Below are positions 11,001 to 23,984 of a DNA stretch of 64,000 bases, one piece after another. The notes beneath the pieces were generated by a model. That model was not told the origin of the DNA. It was given only the letters and a program-made list of their open reading frames with translations, and did not search any database. The translations under genes and the position numbers were made by a program. Origin of the DNA: Archegozetes longisetosus (lineage: Eukaryota; Arthropoda; Arachnida; Sarcoptiformes; Trhypochthoniidae); assembly GCA_018873245.2 (NCBI GenBank), contig JAEMBT020000003.1, forward strand, positions 7,459,843 through 7,523,842, given 5' to 3'. Each line of letters begins with the position of its first letter. Within the stretch, counting starts at the first letter, position 1.

Positions 11001-13123
11001 AAGTGAGTTTAGTTGAAAGATAATTTTGTCGGAGTAATTTAACAAAATATGATATAAATAGACAGCAGCAGTGGTCAAAAGGTGTCTCAAAATGCTTCAA
11101 ACGGTCGAAATATATGGGTTAGTGGGCTCTCACAAAGCACTAAAGCCTCTGAGCTTCAGGTGATGTTTGCCAAACACGGAAAGGTTATTAGCGCCAAAAT
11201 TATTAAAAACGCCCGAATGTCAGGATCGCGTTGCTATGGCTTTATTACAATGGAGAACAGTGAACATGTCACCAAATGTATCAATCAATTAAATAAGACT
11301 GAACTTCACGGAAGAACTATTTCTCTTTCTAGAGTGAGTCTAATAATTCATTAACTGTCCGACAAATGTTCTAATTATTCGAAAATTGATAGAATCGTCC
11401 CCAAGAACATCCATCGAAGTCTATTGTAAGTCGAAGTAAACCTAGCTTGACGAAGAGGGACACTAACAAGAAGTCATCGACTAAGGCTAATGATTCTAAA
11501 AAAGAATCAGCCAAAGATACTGATAAGGAAACTAACAAAGAGATTAAAAATGATGAAAAAACCGACGATAACGTAAAAACTAAAAAGTCCGAGGAAAAAG
11601 ATCAAAATAAGGCTAATTCGGAAAATGTATCAAATGAAAAGAATGAGAATAAAGAGAGAAGAAGACCACCAGTTCGTGCTTCTGTTAAAGAAAGAGGCGG
11701 AGCACTTAGACGACCAGTAGCAGCATTTAGGCGTCCGGTACCCATTCGTAGGCCATTCGGACAAAATACTGGTCCAAGTTTTCGGGGTTTCAAGAGAACC
11801 ACATTCGCTCGCGGAGGCATAAGGGCGGGAATGCCCATCAAAAGGGTTGATGTTGACAGAAACATTCGGGAAAGAGAACGAGAAAGACTATTAAGAGAAG
11901 AGAGAAGGCGTAGGGAAGAACTTATTCGGGCACAAAGAGACCTTGAGAGAGAAGAACGAATTCGCCTTGAAAGAGAAAAAGAAAGGCTAAAACTGGAGCG
12001 GTTGAAATTGGAACGTGAAAAGGCAGACTTTTACAGGTATGAAAGAGAAAGAGCCAAACTCGAACGCGAAAAGATAGAGAGGGAAAGAGAAGAATTGAGA
12101 CGACGACAACAGTCACAAATTCCAATTCAACACAGAGTCGAAGAACCGAGATCTCGATCAGCGATTGTTTCGTCAACTATCAATAAAAGATCATTTGAAA
12201 CTAGAGATATTCGCGGAGTGACCCGTATTGGGAGGAAAGGAAACGAATGCAACAGGTCCAACGTATGGAAGCTAATATTTTACCTGCAAGACAAACTTAT
12301 GTCGACTCGAGCACTGCTGCCGGCAATCGGTAAGTCTTAGTAACCCCTATGAATAGCGCTTAATTGAGCGCTAAAGGATATGGAGGACATGCCAACTGAG
12401 TTTGAATGATTTTTAATACTCAAAACAGCCATATTTCACACGCATATGAAAATCGAAATGATTCATATAAACGCGGAAGAATCGATTTGTCCATCACTAG
12501 CAGCAGCAGTTCGCGCTCAGAGTTTGATTCACGACGTCATGACTCTCGTCATGGAAGTGGGCATGACAGGGACGAGAAAGAGTGGAAGTGGTCCTTCGGG
12601 ATCGTATTCATATCGTGACTCATCTCGTAGCGCGTCTTTTGCATCAAGAGATCGTAGAATGAGTTCTCAACGCGACGAATGGAAAACCAGTCACGATTCT
12701 CGTCGCGATCGTTATAGTGATAAGCCATTAGCCGGTGGATCGACCGCTGGATTCGGCGGAACATCGCGTTCTTATGCCGGCGGAGATTCGAGAGGCTGGA
12801 GCGACCGTAACACAAACTCGTTGAATAAAGTTTCTTATGGAAGTGGAAATGTACACATTTCTGGCGGACAGCCATGGAATGCATCTTCTGGTGATCGATG
12901 GAATTCTGCGATTGGTTCTTCTAGTGAAACAAGAAGTCGAGGTCAGCCAAGTCTAAACGCCTCGATGTTATCTGGGGCCAATCCATCGATTGCTGAGTTA
13001 TTTGTATCGAATCAAATCGGAGGAATCGGACTTGACATACCTCATTCAATTGGAGGCAGTGGTGGCAGTAATAGTATCGGTGCCGGAGACAGACCTTACA
13101 TACATAGTAATCGTCGGTTTTGA
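8082..13123 (+). CDS. Scaffold attachment factor B-like protein (SAP + RRM)
   Basis: SAFB proteins bind AT-rich scaffold DNA and RNA and act in transcription, splicing and heat-stress bodies. Exons read: 8082-8237, 8967-9062, 9131-9333, 9408-9444, 10302-10791, 10956-11002, 11062-11333, 11393-12329 and 12429-13123. A SAP domain lies at residues 17-70 or so (LSDLRVFELRNELQRR, TGVKAVLVSRL). An acidic, Asn/Ser-rich linker follows, then an RRM near 356-430 (NIWVSGLSQS as RNP2, SRCYGFITM as RNP1), a Lys/Glu-rich segment, an Arg/Glu-rich helix near 590-690, and a Gly/Ser/Arg tail. Three one-base breaks are needed: a missing A at 8974-8977, a missing G near 12215, and an extra base near 12566-12582. 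With these the total is 2934 nt, 977 aa. Confidence 0.92.
9617..10154. mobile_element. Inverted-repeat element in SAFB intron 4
   Basis: AACTATAAGAGTTGGGGGA at the left end and its near reverse complement TCCCCCAACTCTTAGTTTG at the right end bound about 530 bp inside the 856 bp intron. The G5/C5 ends stand out in this AT-rich DNA. The minus strand holds a 101-codon ORF (9616-9921) with no family that I recognise. It looks like a small, non-autonomous DNA transposon or its relic. No clear target-site duplication was seen. Confidence 0.5.
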
Positions 13124-14144
13124 ACCCCCCAAATCAATTCGATTGAAATTTTTGAAGTAATCATTATCGATAAGCTATAGTTAAAATCATTCTCTAGTAA
13201 TCCATTCGATATTCACTACTTTTTCATTATTTTTTGGAAATTTTTGTAGAAATATATTTATCTTAAAATTTAATTTACTTAAATACACAATTTGCATGTG
13301 GATAATTGAGTATATGAACTATTTTCAAAAATACTTTAATTCACTTCTGAATCAGCAAATTTTGACAAATTAAAGAAAACTAAATCAAACCAAACCTCTA
13401 CTTGATTGAGTCCAATGAAGATATTTGTGATAACGACTATTACAATTGAAACTTCTATTCATAGAGTTACAATTCACTCTCGAGTCAGTTATAAATAGCA
13501 GATCTCATTATTTCATTAATCAAATTTAAATAATCGAAATATTTGTCACTTATTTGAAAATAGTTAGTCTAACTTTATAGAGATTGATTTTAAACATATT
13601 TTGCCCAAAAATTTTTTTAGATTTTTTTTTATAAACTTAATTTTGATGTTAATGTTAACTATAATGTTAACACTTTGTAAATGAACGACTTATACTTTTG
13701 CCATAAACCTTTCAACAATTCATATAAAACTAAAGACCTAACGCTAAGCTTAAACTATAAATGAACTAAGATGTAATCTTTATATAAAACCTATAATGTT
13801 TAATTAAAATTACCGACAGCTTTGACCTATAATAGAAAGTAATTTCTAATATTGTTCAAAACAATAGAGATTCTTGAGAATCACATAAAAATCACAATTG
13901 ATATTGACTTTGACTTTGATTTTGATTTTAATTTTAATTTGTTTTCTAAGATTTGTTTGCTAATTTACTAGGTATTTGAAACTCAATATTAATATTGGCA
14001 GAGCCTTAGATTCAAAATGAGTTAAGCAGATATAACTGAGAGCGATTATAAAAGTTGATTTTTATTAACTAGATTACATACTATAAGGCACTTGAGCCGA
14101 AATTTAGTGATAGAAAGGTTAGTGTCAATTGACCGGTGATTCTC
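13124..14144. other. Intergenic region between convergent SAFB and the coiled-coil gene
   Basis: Holds the two 3' UTRs. A simple-sequence stretch of TTTGAC, TTTGAT and TTTAAT units lies at 13904-13940. No gene is seen. Confidence 0.6.
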
Positions 14145-17100
14145 TCAAGGCTTCCAGTTCCCTTCGGTGTAGTTCCATTCTACTTCTCCTACTTTTCTTA
14201 CGTGTAGTTTCTGTTTCAGTCCCTGTGTCATTCTTGCCTGATTCATTCGTTGTACTTTTTGAAATTCCTGAATTTCTCTTCGGTGTTGATTTCTTAATTG
14301 CTCTATTTTTCCTATTGTTCGAGAAGAAAAGTTACGTGAAAAAGACTCGAATCTATCATATTGAATACCGAATATCTCTCCATTCGAGGGTGCAGGTGCT
14401 AGATCTGCAGTAGGCAATGGTGTCGGCATAACAAAAGGCATTCTTGTTGGATCAGGTGTCAGAGATTTTGCGCCTCCTTTCCTATCTGTTCTTCCGGCTT
14501 CGAATATTCGGGCTATTTGTTCGTCAGCAGCTGCCGAGTCATCCAATTCACTGTCGACACCGCTGTCTGGTTATTAGAATTAAATTATTGATAATATTCT
14601 AATTAATACCTAAATTAAATACCTCTAAACTCGAAAGGTGTTCCGTCCTCATAATCGATGTCTTGACCCGTAATTTCTTTGATTCTTTTTCTAATCAGTC
14701 TAATTCTTTCAGTTCGCAATCCAGAAGCTCTAGCCTTGCACTCTTCGGTCAATTCATTCAGATCTCTTGCAATGGTTGAATTGAGGACCTGTTCCAACCA
14801 TTGTCGCAAAGCTCCGGCTCTCTTATAAATAGTTTGATAGCATTTGAGTGCGTGATTTTGTCTTTCAGGTGTTTGCATATCAGTAAAAATAAAAAAAATG
14901 GCCTTGTTAAGAGTTTTGACCTCATCAGGTGCGCAATATGGTAAACTTATGTTAGGCAGATATCGTTGTGCGCCCTGAATGTTCTGACTCGCGTCCACTA
15001 AATTATTTCTTGCTTCAGCCACACATTCATATCTCTTTTCGTTTTCACTATTTTCAATTAGTCAAATGATAGATATCTGGATTTAAGGCGTTAAGTTTGA
15101 AACTTACTGAGAAGGAATGTCGAGCAGTTCTTTCCACTTTTGCAAAGCGATTCCCAACTGAATGCAGGCCTGTTTGACCATAGTGCTTGCCTGTTTCCAT
15201 CTGAAGTGTGCCTGATCCACGTGATGCTTCTGCTCTAATAACCAGTCCAACTCTTTTTCTAATTGATTTTCAGTTTCACTCGCATATTGACCTTCAAAAA
15301 TGGCATCTATTTTCCAAAGTGCGTCAAATTCTTATTAATCGAGACACATTTTAAACTAATGGCATAACTTCTCACCCAAAAGTTCATCTCTTTTGGTAGA
15401 GATGCTGTAATTTTTCGCCCTCAACTACTGATTGCTCGACTTCTAGTTTAATATTATTCTTTTGTTGTTGTGTTGTTTCTAATTCTTTCTCAACTATTTC
15501 CTAAAGGATGAAGATTTTAATAGTTACTAACCTTTAAAAATTTCATCGTGTTTCAAGATAGATCGAATTAAAAACATTGAAAACTGCGCTATCATTGATT
15601 GTCTTATCTGGTGATCTTTAAAATTAAACTTGAATAAAGTTTTGAGCCGAAAAGTAGCTGCCATAGAGAGTTAAAGATCTAGCAGTCTTTGATTACCAGG
15701 CGATTGAGTGACTCGAGTAGCTTTTCTTCGTCACCAGATAAAGGATCGTCAGACAAACTCTTTTGAAGAATGAATTCCTTAACTGAGTTTAGATCAACGA
15801 TTCCCATCTGATTCTGCATCTCAGCCCTGTGTCAATATTCTAATTATTTAATGTTTTTGAATTGAGTGGTTTTTATGATTAATGTAAAAGAAATCATACG
15901 TCTCTTTTTGAAATGTTTTCCTATCATTTTCCAATAGATTGGATGCCTCTTCCAGTTGTTCGAGTTGTTCGCTTTTAATTTGATAATTCTCTAAAACTTG
16001 TTTCTTCTCGAACTCATGAATCGCACATTCAAGCTCTAAATAATTGTGCAACGCTTCTTCGTTTATTTGTATCTAAAAGATATCTTCAAATTAATTCGTA
16101 CTACAATATGACTCTGTATGCATTCAAAATGTATTTTGATCAAGACTAAGCCATAATTCTTTATATTTTGTTGTATCACATATAGTACTAAGAGCTTTAC
16201 GGGAGCGGTACACTCATAAACTTAATAATTCGCGATAGTAACCACAAGTGATGTGTTGTCATCGGATTTTTTCCATCAGAAGATATTCCATCAGGATATC
16301 TTCAGATATTGCGAAACTCAGAATATTGAATATAGTAGTGAAAGCAAGTTAGAAATCAAATTTAACAACAAAGCGATTCATATGATAGAGAAACTGATAT
16401 AGTAACAGACTTTTCTTATTGCTATCAAGGATTATTGAGTTTTGAACTACAAAAAACGATAATTTCAGTTTTAGAGATATCTTTTTATAAATAATTAAAT
16501 GGACTGCTGTGCCAACTTGTTAAGCGACAAATTATTATAGAAGCAGTCACTTAAGATACTAATGCAACCCCATTCAATTTCTATCATTCTCTACTTTGAC
16601 CAATTCCTATTTGTAATAAAGTAGTTTCCACATTACATACAATTTTTCAAGTCAATTAACTGTTTTTCTATTATAAATAATAGCGGTTGACAAGTTTTAA
16701 CTTGTTGTTCATGACGTTTGGTTGAAAATTGACAAACATTTCGATACAGTATACTCTGTGACTAATTTTGAGCTTTAAGCAACTTATTCTATGTTAGAAC
16801 TGTTGCCTTAAAATTGCACCCCTTATTTGCTCATCTGATTGCAATTTGCTTTAATCATTTCAAGTTGAGTTTAATCAAATTTAACTAGAGTTCAAATTGC
16901 AAAATACTCGCTCCAATTGCATTGGACTCTAGTGATGAACTAAAAACTATAACAGAGTGCTATTTCAGGTATAAAAAAGGGTCGAACCAAAGCTATGTTT
17001 TTGCAATAAAGCAGTGCTTGCAAATGTTTGAAAGATTCCTGTGCAATTATAACTTGAAACAAATGTTTCTTTCAATTAGTTATTAAGAATGTTTGGGATG

Positions 17101-17193
17101 ACTTACAGGATTTCTGTTATGATTTGCATTCCTACTATTGCTATTCCGGTTGCGAATCAAATTATTATGAGTAGAGCTACTTCCACAACCCAT
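14145..17193 (-). CDS. Predicted N-myristoylated coiled-coil protein, function unknown
   Basis: Seven minus-strand exons: 17107-17193, 15900-16072, 15697-15826, 15376-15500, 15108-15306, 14623-15047 and 14145-14566. The protein starts MGCGSSSTHNN, a Gly-2/Ser-6 N-myristoylation consensus with a palmitoylatable Cys-3. An Asn/Arg-rich stretch follows, then long helical coiled-coil segments (EALHNYLELECAIHEFEKKQ, EIVEKELETTQQQ, ENQLEKELDWLLEQKHH). A well-ordered part contains EARNNLVDASQNIQGAQRYL and ALKCYQTIYKRAGALRQWLE, and an acidic DSGVDSELDDS segment precedes the basic C-terminus. One extra A in the A4 run at 15391-15394 breaks the frame; removing it gives 519 aa and restores every phase. 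The feel is that of a conserved invertebrate family, but I cannot name it. The last 30 codons are also open in another frame, so the C-terminus is less certain. Confidence 0.75.
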
Positions 17194-20100
17194 CAAAATG
17201 ATGATATACTTAGATAAGAGCTATGGAACAAACCGATTACCAGATTTTAGTCATATAGTAGTCCTGTCACAAAACGTAGTGATTAATAATTAATGAAATT
17301 ATGGAGTCATATGAAAGATTGATCGACTTGTAGTGAAGTTTGACATACTTGAAAAAACTTGTTACAAATGTTAAGCCTTTTAAGCTATTAGGAAAGTGCA
17401 CTTCGAGTTAATATTCTGAGCGCACAAGTGGTTAGAGATGACGATTGGAACACTACCTTTTGTTGTCTATAAGACACGTTTCTATGGAAATATGGATCTG
17501 AAGATCAATATGTTTACATGCAACGTTAATCTCAGCTTTTTAACGTCTAATATGTTTTTGACGTATTGTTAGCAGTCGTATTGCAACTGTTTGGGAGTAA
17601 TATTCAATGACAACTTTACAAACAAACTCCTTTCCAGAATTGGCTAAACATAAATCAATTTATTGTTCAGTGCTCTCACTAAATTGGACTTCAAAGTATA
17701 GCTTACTGCTCAATTTGCAATCATTTTTCGATTTGCATTTGCATTTGTTCGCAACCAAATCAATCTGTTGAGAAACCTCAATTAATTTGTTAGGGTTTTA
17801 TTTTGTTTAGGCATTCAGTTTAGTCAATCGGAAATAGTATCGACTCAATTCATTCGATAGGTCTTTTAAGTGTGAAAAGCACTGCCCAAACCAAACTGTT
17901 CAAATATTTCATTATTGCTGTCAACCAATTGACCTAAAATTTGCAGAAAGTAGACCAATTCTTAATTTTTTGCATACTCGCTAAAACTTTTTCAAAGCTA
18001 GATTAATGTTTTTAAATATAGTTTGTATATTTACATGCGGTTGTTTGGAGTGACAGTAGTGATTCACTATGATTGTATAGTTCGTTTTGATCGAATGAGG
18101 CTCGCAAGTGAACAAGCACTGCTTTAGTTACTTGAGAAAACAAATTGCTTATTAATTACATTTTATACTCTGTTTGGCGTTTCACTCAACGCAAAGCTAA
18201 CCGAATACTTTAAACTGTTAACAGAACACTTTTGTCATGAAGTCATATTAGAGTTGATAATATTTATTAATACTACAAGTTTTATTACTTGTATGCTTTA
18301 AAGAAATACGTTATGTTTAATGAATTAATCAATAAGTGGAAAATCTCTTGTTTATTACACACCAAATTCGATAGAAACTTTTACAGATAGAAAAAAAAAT
18401 TTCCACACAATAATTGCAAACTAATACATCAAACAGTTTAACAATTCATTTTCAGTCTGCTTTTGCAGTACTATTCAACTTATTTCTCATTTTTCTATTA
18501 TTTTTATCGAACAATTCGTGCAATCGTTTCTGACATTTAAAACAATTATTATCCCAACTATACAATACGTTATCAAATCTTCAACTTATTGTTTTAGGGA
18601 CACGTTCAAGAATCTTATAGATATCCGGGTTTTGCGCGAGATATAGGCAGAAGTTTTTCATACCCAAGGTTAATTTCATTTTGTAAGACGAGATAAATGT
18701 TTTTAAAAAAGCATTTTTTATGGTCAGGCATTTAATCTCCAAAAAGTGCAAACTCAGATTTAATTTTGAAAAAGCCTTCTCACACGTTCGCTTGTTCTCA
18801 TAAGGGGCTAGATTGACTAAATATCACACACTAGTCTTCGGTCTTACCTTACCTTTTAACTTTTACTCGTCTTTTTGGTTTCAAAAGTCAGGCAGGGGCA
18901 CATTGAGATTTCCATGCTTGAAATGTGTTCAAATTTATGTAATTAGTCTAAATATTCAATTATGTTTTTTAGATCCAAGTATTGTATAATCGAAAAATCG
19001 TAGATTTTCAAGAACGAATTCAAGATTTTTTAAAATTCCTATTAAACAATTTGAAAATTGCATTTTGATGAAGTGACAAAGTTGATTTGTCAAGTATAAA
19101 ATCTAAAATTTAAACAAAACTAAAGTTCAGATTCATTGAAAGTTTGGCTAATAGAATAAAAAATGTATTTAACTGTTCGAAAAACATTTTTAAATTGTTT
19201 CAGTTTGATATTACTCAAAATAATCATTGAGACGAACTCTAATCAAATAATATTTGCTTTACAGATTTGGTCACTGAGTTAACCTTAAGAATGGTTAAAA
19301 GGACTTTTGGATGAGACGTCGGACTGAACCTTTAAAATGATGGTTTACCGAATCAGGCTATAGTGAAATGCTATCAAAGAAATATTTTGAGTGTTAATGG
19401 ATCAACGATAGACTTCGCGATTATAAAAGTTGGCATTTCAACAGACAACTCCACAAACTTTACCTCTATTCAGTTGTCACAGAATTTCAGAAACTCCAAA
19501 TTTGAACAACTGATCTTTCGATTCCATTACCTGTTGCTATTTCATGAATTTAGCAAAAATTTTCATCGATTCAAGCCTTTCGAGCCTTTCAAGCTAGAAA
19601 TGGTGCGCAACAAAACCAAACACGTGGTCGATACCGGGGTTTGAATAAAAGAAAAATTGCTTGTAATTTGAAAATATTCTAATAAATACAAAGACTAAGA
19701 TTTGATTAACGATAAACCTTATATAAGATCTTAAGAAGTTAGACTATTGGTACAAACGTGTGTTTAAAATTCAAACACAGTCATGAATGAGGAAATGTCA
19801 AAAACGATATTTATAAGGTTTAAACAATTAATAAAACTATTATTAAATGAACATTTGTTTAATTTATTTTAGTTATTTAAATAGTTTTAATGGACCGAAT
19901 TGTTATAAATCGCGTTTACTTCAAGTTGAGTTAACGCTATGTAATCCTATGCATCGAAGCATTGAGCGCTTCCCTATTAAATTATTGCCGCGAACTTCGT
20001 TGCGATTTGTATGCGATTTTCAAAGTTTAGATTTTATCAAATCTTGCGTAACTTATTCAAAAATTAAGAAGATTAAATGCAACAAGTTTGAGCTGAAACA

Positions 20101-21544
20101 GAAATCTTTACCTCATTAAGAACTTCATGATTGCTTGCGTCAAACTATTAAGCATTTAATTATATGTTTTCAAAAGAAATGACAACTATAGACGATAAAT
20201 ACTGAAGATCTTTAGCGTGTTGGTAGTACTTTAGAAGCTGTTTGGTTGCATTAGCAGCTCATACTTTAATATTACTCTCATACAAATACTTTTCTACTGT
20301 TTTCAAATAAAAATATAAGATATTAACTACTTACCGTCGAAACTTTTACATTTTAAGTTTAATTATTATAGAAGATAAGAACTTATGAATAATTTGTTTG
20401 TATAATTGATGTCGTTTTGAGATTAATGACATTTCATTATCTTTCGCTTCATTTCGATCGATTGAACTCCAGTTGTAATTAAAATGAATGCTAAACGAAA
20501 AAATGACATGCAAAATGTCTATAAAAATGAGCTTTTATATATCAGTTTAAGATGAACCAAGCAAGTCATTAATTTTGTTGTCTATTACCCGATAAAGATT
20601 TCGATTTTCTAATTAGTCAAAAATTTGATCTTTAATGAGTAATCATTTTTGTTAATACTAGTAAAGTATATATCTTAGTATAGCTACAGAAAAGTATTTA
20701 TCTAAACTATATGCATAAATATGTGCATCTATTTTCAGGAGTCACTTCATTAACTACTAGTGCTACTAATTTTAGACATAGTCTTATAAAACAACTCAAT
20801 TCCTTTTCTTCGTTTAATTTTGAAACTTTGGTTTAATTCTTACTTTATTTGACTGAAATTGCATAAATTAACCAAATCGCAACTGGAGGCAATACTCTTA
20901 ACAAGATCTGATCAGTGAAGATAATTTAGTTTTGTATTCTGATGATTCAAATGAGTTCTAATCATATAGAGTTAGCGTTAGGATAATCTCAAAATTTAGC
21001 GGAGAGCTCAAAAACTTGAATTTAAAAGCTGAGGAAAAGCATGAAAAGTTTGAAAAATAGCGATGCTCAAAATCTCATCCAAACCCAAAAAAGGATTCAC
21101 ATCCCCAGCTTCTCATTCTAGCCATTATAAATAAGAGTACAACTATTTTAAAGGATAATAAATACAGAAATTGTGTATATGATATCAATACTGATTAGCT
21201 AATTGTATCAAGTTTGAATTTCTACCAACTGTTAATGATGGAAAAAGTTAATAACTTTGTAGCTGATTATGAAGGAAGTCTTGCCATAAGAAGAAAGCCT
21301 ATGATTGAGGAAACCCCTAAACAGTATTTATGTTACGTAATTATTGAATCGTTGAGTGAGCTCTACTTAATGGTTAATTACTAAACAAATAATAATCTCA
21401 ACTGATTTTTGGTATTTTATTCAAATCAATAATTGACTACAAATCGAATCTAAAAAGAATAAATGATAGAGTCGATAGAAGAATATAATGGTTAAAATTG
21501 ATGGCCAGCTGTCAATAGGATCGCAACAATTGGGAAGAATAGAA
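17194..21544. other. 4.3 kb intergenic region, no supported gene
   Basis: AT-rich throughout. ORFs at 19363-19644 and 19847-20119 lack splice context, known motifs or a codon pattern unlike the surroundings, and are not called. It should contain the divergent promoters of the coiled-coil gene and WDR82. Confidence 0.6.
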
Positions 21545-22489
21545 ATGAAGTTAGTTGAGAGCGTGCTGACCACTTTCCACGTGGCCAAAGTCTTCAGAGA
21601 AAACACCGACAAGATCAACTCAATTGACTTCAGTGCTAACGGAGACACTCTCATCACCTCTTCTGATGACGACTCGATTGTGATCTATGACTGCGAGAAG
21701 GGCACACAAAAGCGAACTCTCAATAGTAAGAAATATGGCGTCGATTTGATTCATTACACACACGCGGCCAACACCGCCATCCATTCCAGCAACAAAGTGG
21801 ACGACACCATCAGATACTTGTCCTTACATGACAATAAATATATTCGTTATTTTCCGGGCCACACTAAGAAAGTAGTGACTCTTTGCATGTCTCCTGTGGA
21901 TGACACTTTTTTGAGTGGTTCTCTGGACAAGACTATCAGGCTTTGGGACTTACGGTCACCCAATTGTCAGGGATTAATGCATTTGTTGGGTCGGCCGGTG
22001 GCTAACTTCGATCCGGAAGGACTGATATTTGCGGTGGGAATCAATAGCGAGTCGGTAAAGTTGTACGACTTGAGGTCATTTGATAAGGGACCCTTCAATA
22101 CATTCAAACTACCTCAAGACAAAGACTGTGACTGGACTGGTCTCAAGTTCTCACCCGACGGCAAAATTATAATGATTTACACCAACGGAAGCATAATCCA
22201 CACGATCGATGCATTTCAAGGAACACCACTTCAGACACTTATGGGTCATCTCAATAATAAAGGTCTGCCACTCGAAGCCTCGTTCTCTCCCGACTCGCAA
22301 TTTATTTTCAGCGGTTCGACAGATGGACGAATCCATTGTTGGAATGCAATCAACGGCAATAAAGTGGCTATATTTCAAGCAGAACATCAGTCGCCGGTCC
22401 AATGCGTTCAATTCAATCCGAAATATATGATGTTGGCCTCAGCCTGTACTACAATGTCGTTTTGGATTCCCGCAACTCCAGACGAATAA
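21545..22489 (+). CDS. WDR82: WD repeat protein WDR82 (Swd2)
   Basis: WDR82 recruits the SET1 H3K4 methyltransferase to Ser5-phosphorylated Pol II and is part of the PNUTS-PP1 termination complex. The single exon reads [20 protein letters not shown], and the family hallmarks [72 protein letters not shown] and [10 protein letters not shown] follow, forming a seven-blade propeller. The frame is open from 21488, but the ATG at 21545 gives 314 aa, matching the usual 313, so it is chosen. The lack of introns contrasts with most neighbours. The frame is fully intact. The gene converges with TBCC (467 bp apart). Confidence 0.96.
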   Translation: MKLVESVLTTFHVAKVFRENTDKINSIDFSANGDTLITSSDDDSIVIYDCEKGTQKRTLNSKKYGVDLIHYTHAANTAIHSSNKVDDTIRYLSLHDNKYIRYFPGHTKKVVTLCMSPVDDTFLSGSLDKTIRLWDLRSPNCQGLMHLLGRPVANFDPEGLIFAVGINSESVKLYDLRSFDKGPFNTFKLPQDKDCDWTGLKFSPDGKIIMIYTNGSIIHTIDAFQGTPLQTLMGHLNNKGLPLEASFSPDSQFIFSGSTDGRIHCWNAINGNKVAIFQAEHQSPVQCVQFNPKYMMLASACTTMSFWIPATPDE

Positions 22490-22956
22490 CAATTCATTTT
22501 CATTTGTCATAAATCTTCTTTTCTTGTATTCTTTCCCATTTACTAAGTATTTATTAAATATCAGTAAATGTAAGTTTTGTTTAAACCGATCATTATTTAA
22601 TCAAAGATCGCTTGAATGCAACTCATGAGTTGATTCTCTGAATCGCTTTTTAGGTCACGTTTTATCGATAATATCTTATATTACTTTTAGAATTAATATT
22701 CACTAGTTTATATCATTGTTTTATTGAATTTAGTTCAGCTAAAAATATTTTTTATAATATTTGTACAATTGACCTAAATTTATGAGTTATCTGTAATTCA
22801 TCACTTGAAACCATTAGTTTATGTAAATTAAGCAAAATTTTGTAAAATACATTTCCTTTAAACATTAAACAATAACAATTAGAATCGCTACTTATTTTAT
22901 GATTAATTATATAAGTGAACGGCAAGTCAAAACATCTAGCTTTAATTCGAATGTCA

Positions 22957-23915
22957 TCAAGTGATGAACGACCAATTCGGCGATCGTTTATCAGTTGATA
23001 GATAGTTGAAATCGTCGATTTCTTTCCAATTATTGACTTGATGATCTAAATTAGCGATTTTGAAATCTTCTAATATATTTTCATAAGACCAACTGTAAGG
23101 CGCAAATCGAAGTCTCGTGGAGTCTTCGATAATTGCACGGCTGGTTACGTGCAAATAAATATCACAATCAGAGAGGTATGAACCCTTAACTGTTGACACG
23201 CCATATTGAATATAGAGCTCTGACAGTTGGACATAAATATAGAAGTGGTTACTGGACCGCAATATACTTTACAATTGGACAGTTTGTTGATTTTGAGTGT
23301 ATTGGGAGCACCATATATTTCAATTGTGCACTTCTCTATAGTATCCAATTGCAAGTCTTTTGCATTCGAGTCTTGAGCTAATATTTTCAAAGGTGCATCG
23401 CAGTTACTCATATTTTTGAAACCTACAAATGGAATCGACTCCACATTCAAAGATTCATCTTTTCCTGAATCCGTCACATCGATACCACGAGCACTAAGAC
23501 TCGACTGGCTTGAGACATCGATCTTACGATTTGCTACAAAAGGCTTTTTGAAAGAAAATTTAGATTTAGGAATCAACAACTCTTTTTTGGTATCAATCTT
23601 AGTCCGAAGTGAACCAAGAATATGTTGCGCCAATTTCACGTTATATTTAGCTAAATAGAGAGTCGATTCGTTTACATATTTCTTAAGTCTGTCGTATTGA
23701 TCGCTTATTTCTTGAATATCTTTTTGCAATTCTGACTTATTTTGCTTATTGTCTAATGAGTCGAGTTTTGATTCGATGTCAACTTTTAAGTCGTTAATTT
23801 CTTTCATGATGTAATCATTGTCTTCACAATCAATTTTATTTAGCTCTTTCTCTTTTTTCTTCAAATCAGCGATTGTTTGTCTCATTTGTTCACGTTTTAT
23901 GAGTTTGTCGTTCAT
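22957..23915 (-). CDS. TBCC: Tubulin-specific chaperone C (tubulin cofactor C)
   Basis: TBCC completes tubulin heterodimer release by stimulating beta-tubulin GTP hydrolysis in the TBCD-TBCE supercomplex. The single minus-strand exon has an N-terminal helical spectrin-like part (residues 1-120 or so, KKKEKELNKIDCEDND onward). A C-CAP/cofactor C beta-helix follows (FVGFKNMSNCDAPL, IEIYGAPNTLKINKL, VTTSIFMSNCQ). ACQQLRVH contains the predicted catalytic arginine finger (QLR), then DCDIYLHVTSRAIIED and RFAPYSWSYENI. The frame breaks between QLRVHTS and DCDIYLHV at about 23165-23177; one added base gives 319 aa, within the family range. The homology carries across the break, so this is read as an indel rather than two genes. 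Confidence 0.93.
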
Positions 23916-23984
23916 TTTCGACTCACTTGTATTTATATGTAATAAAAGTATGAAAATTTAGTGAATGACCGATCAAAAGTTTGT

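Noticed and set aside
19847..20119. 90-codon plus-strand ORF in the large intergenic region
   Set aside because: No motif, no splice partners, and a composition like the surrounding AT-rich DNA.
22957..23262. Separate gene made of the TBCC C-terminal half
   Set aside because: Its N-terminal codons overlap and duplicate the first ORF in another frame; the cofactor C domain continues across the break, so this is one gene with an indel.
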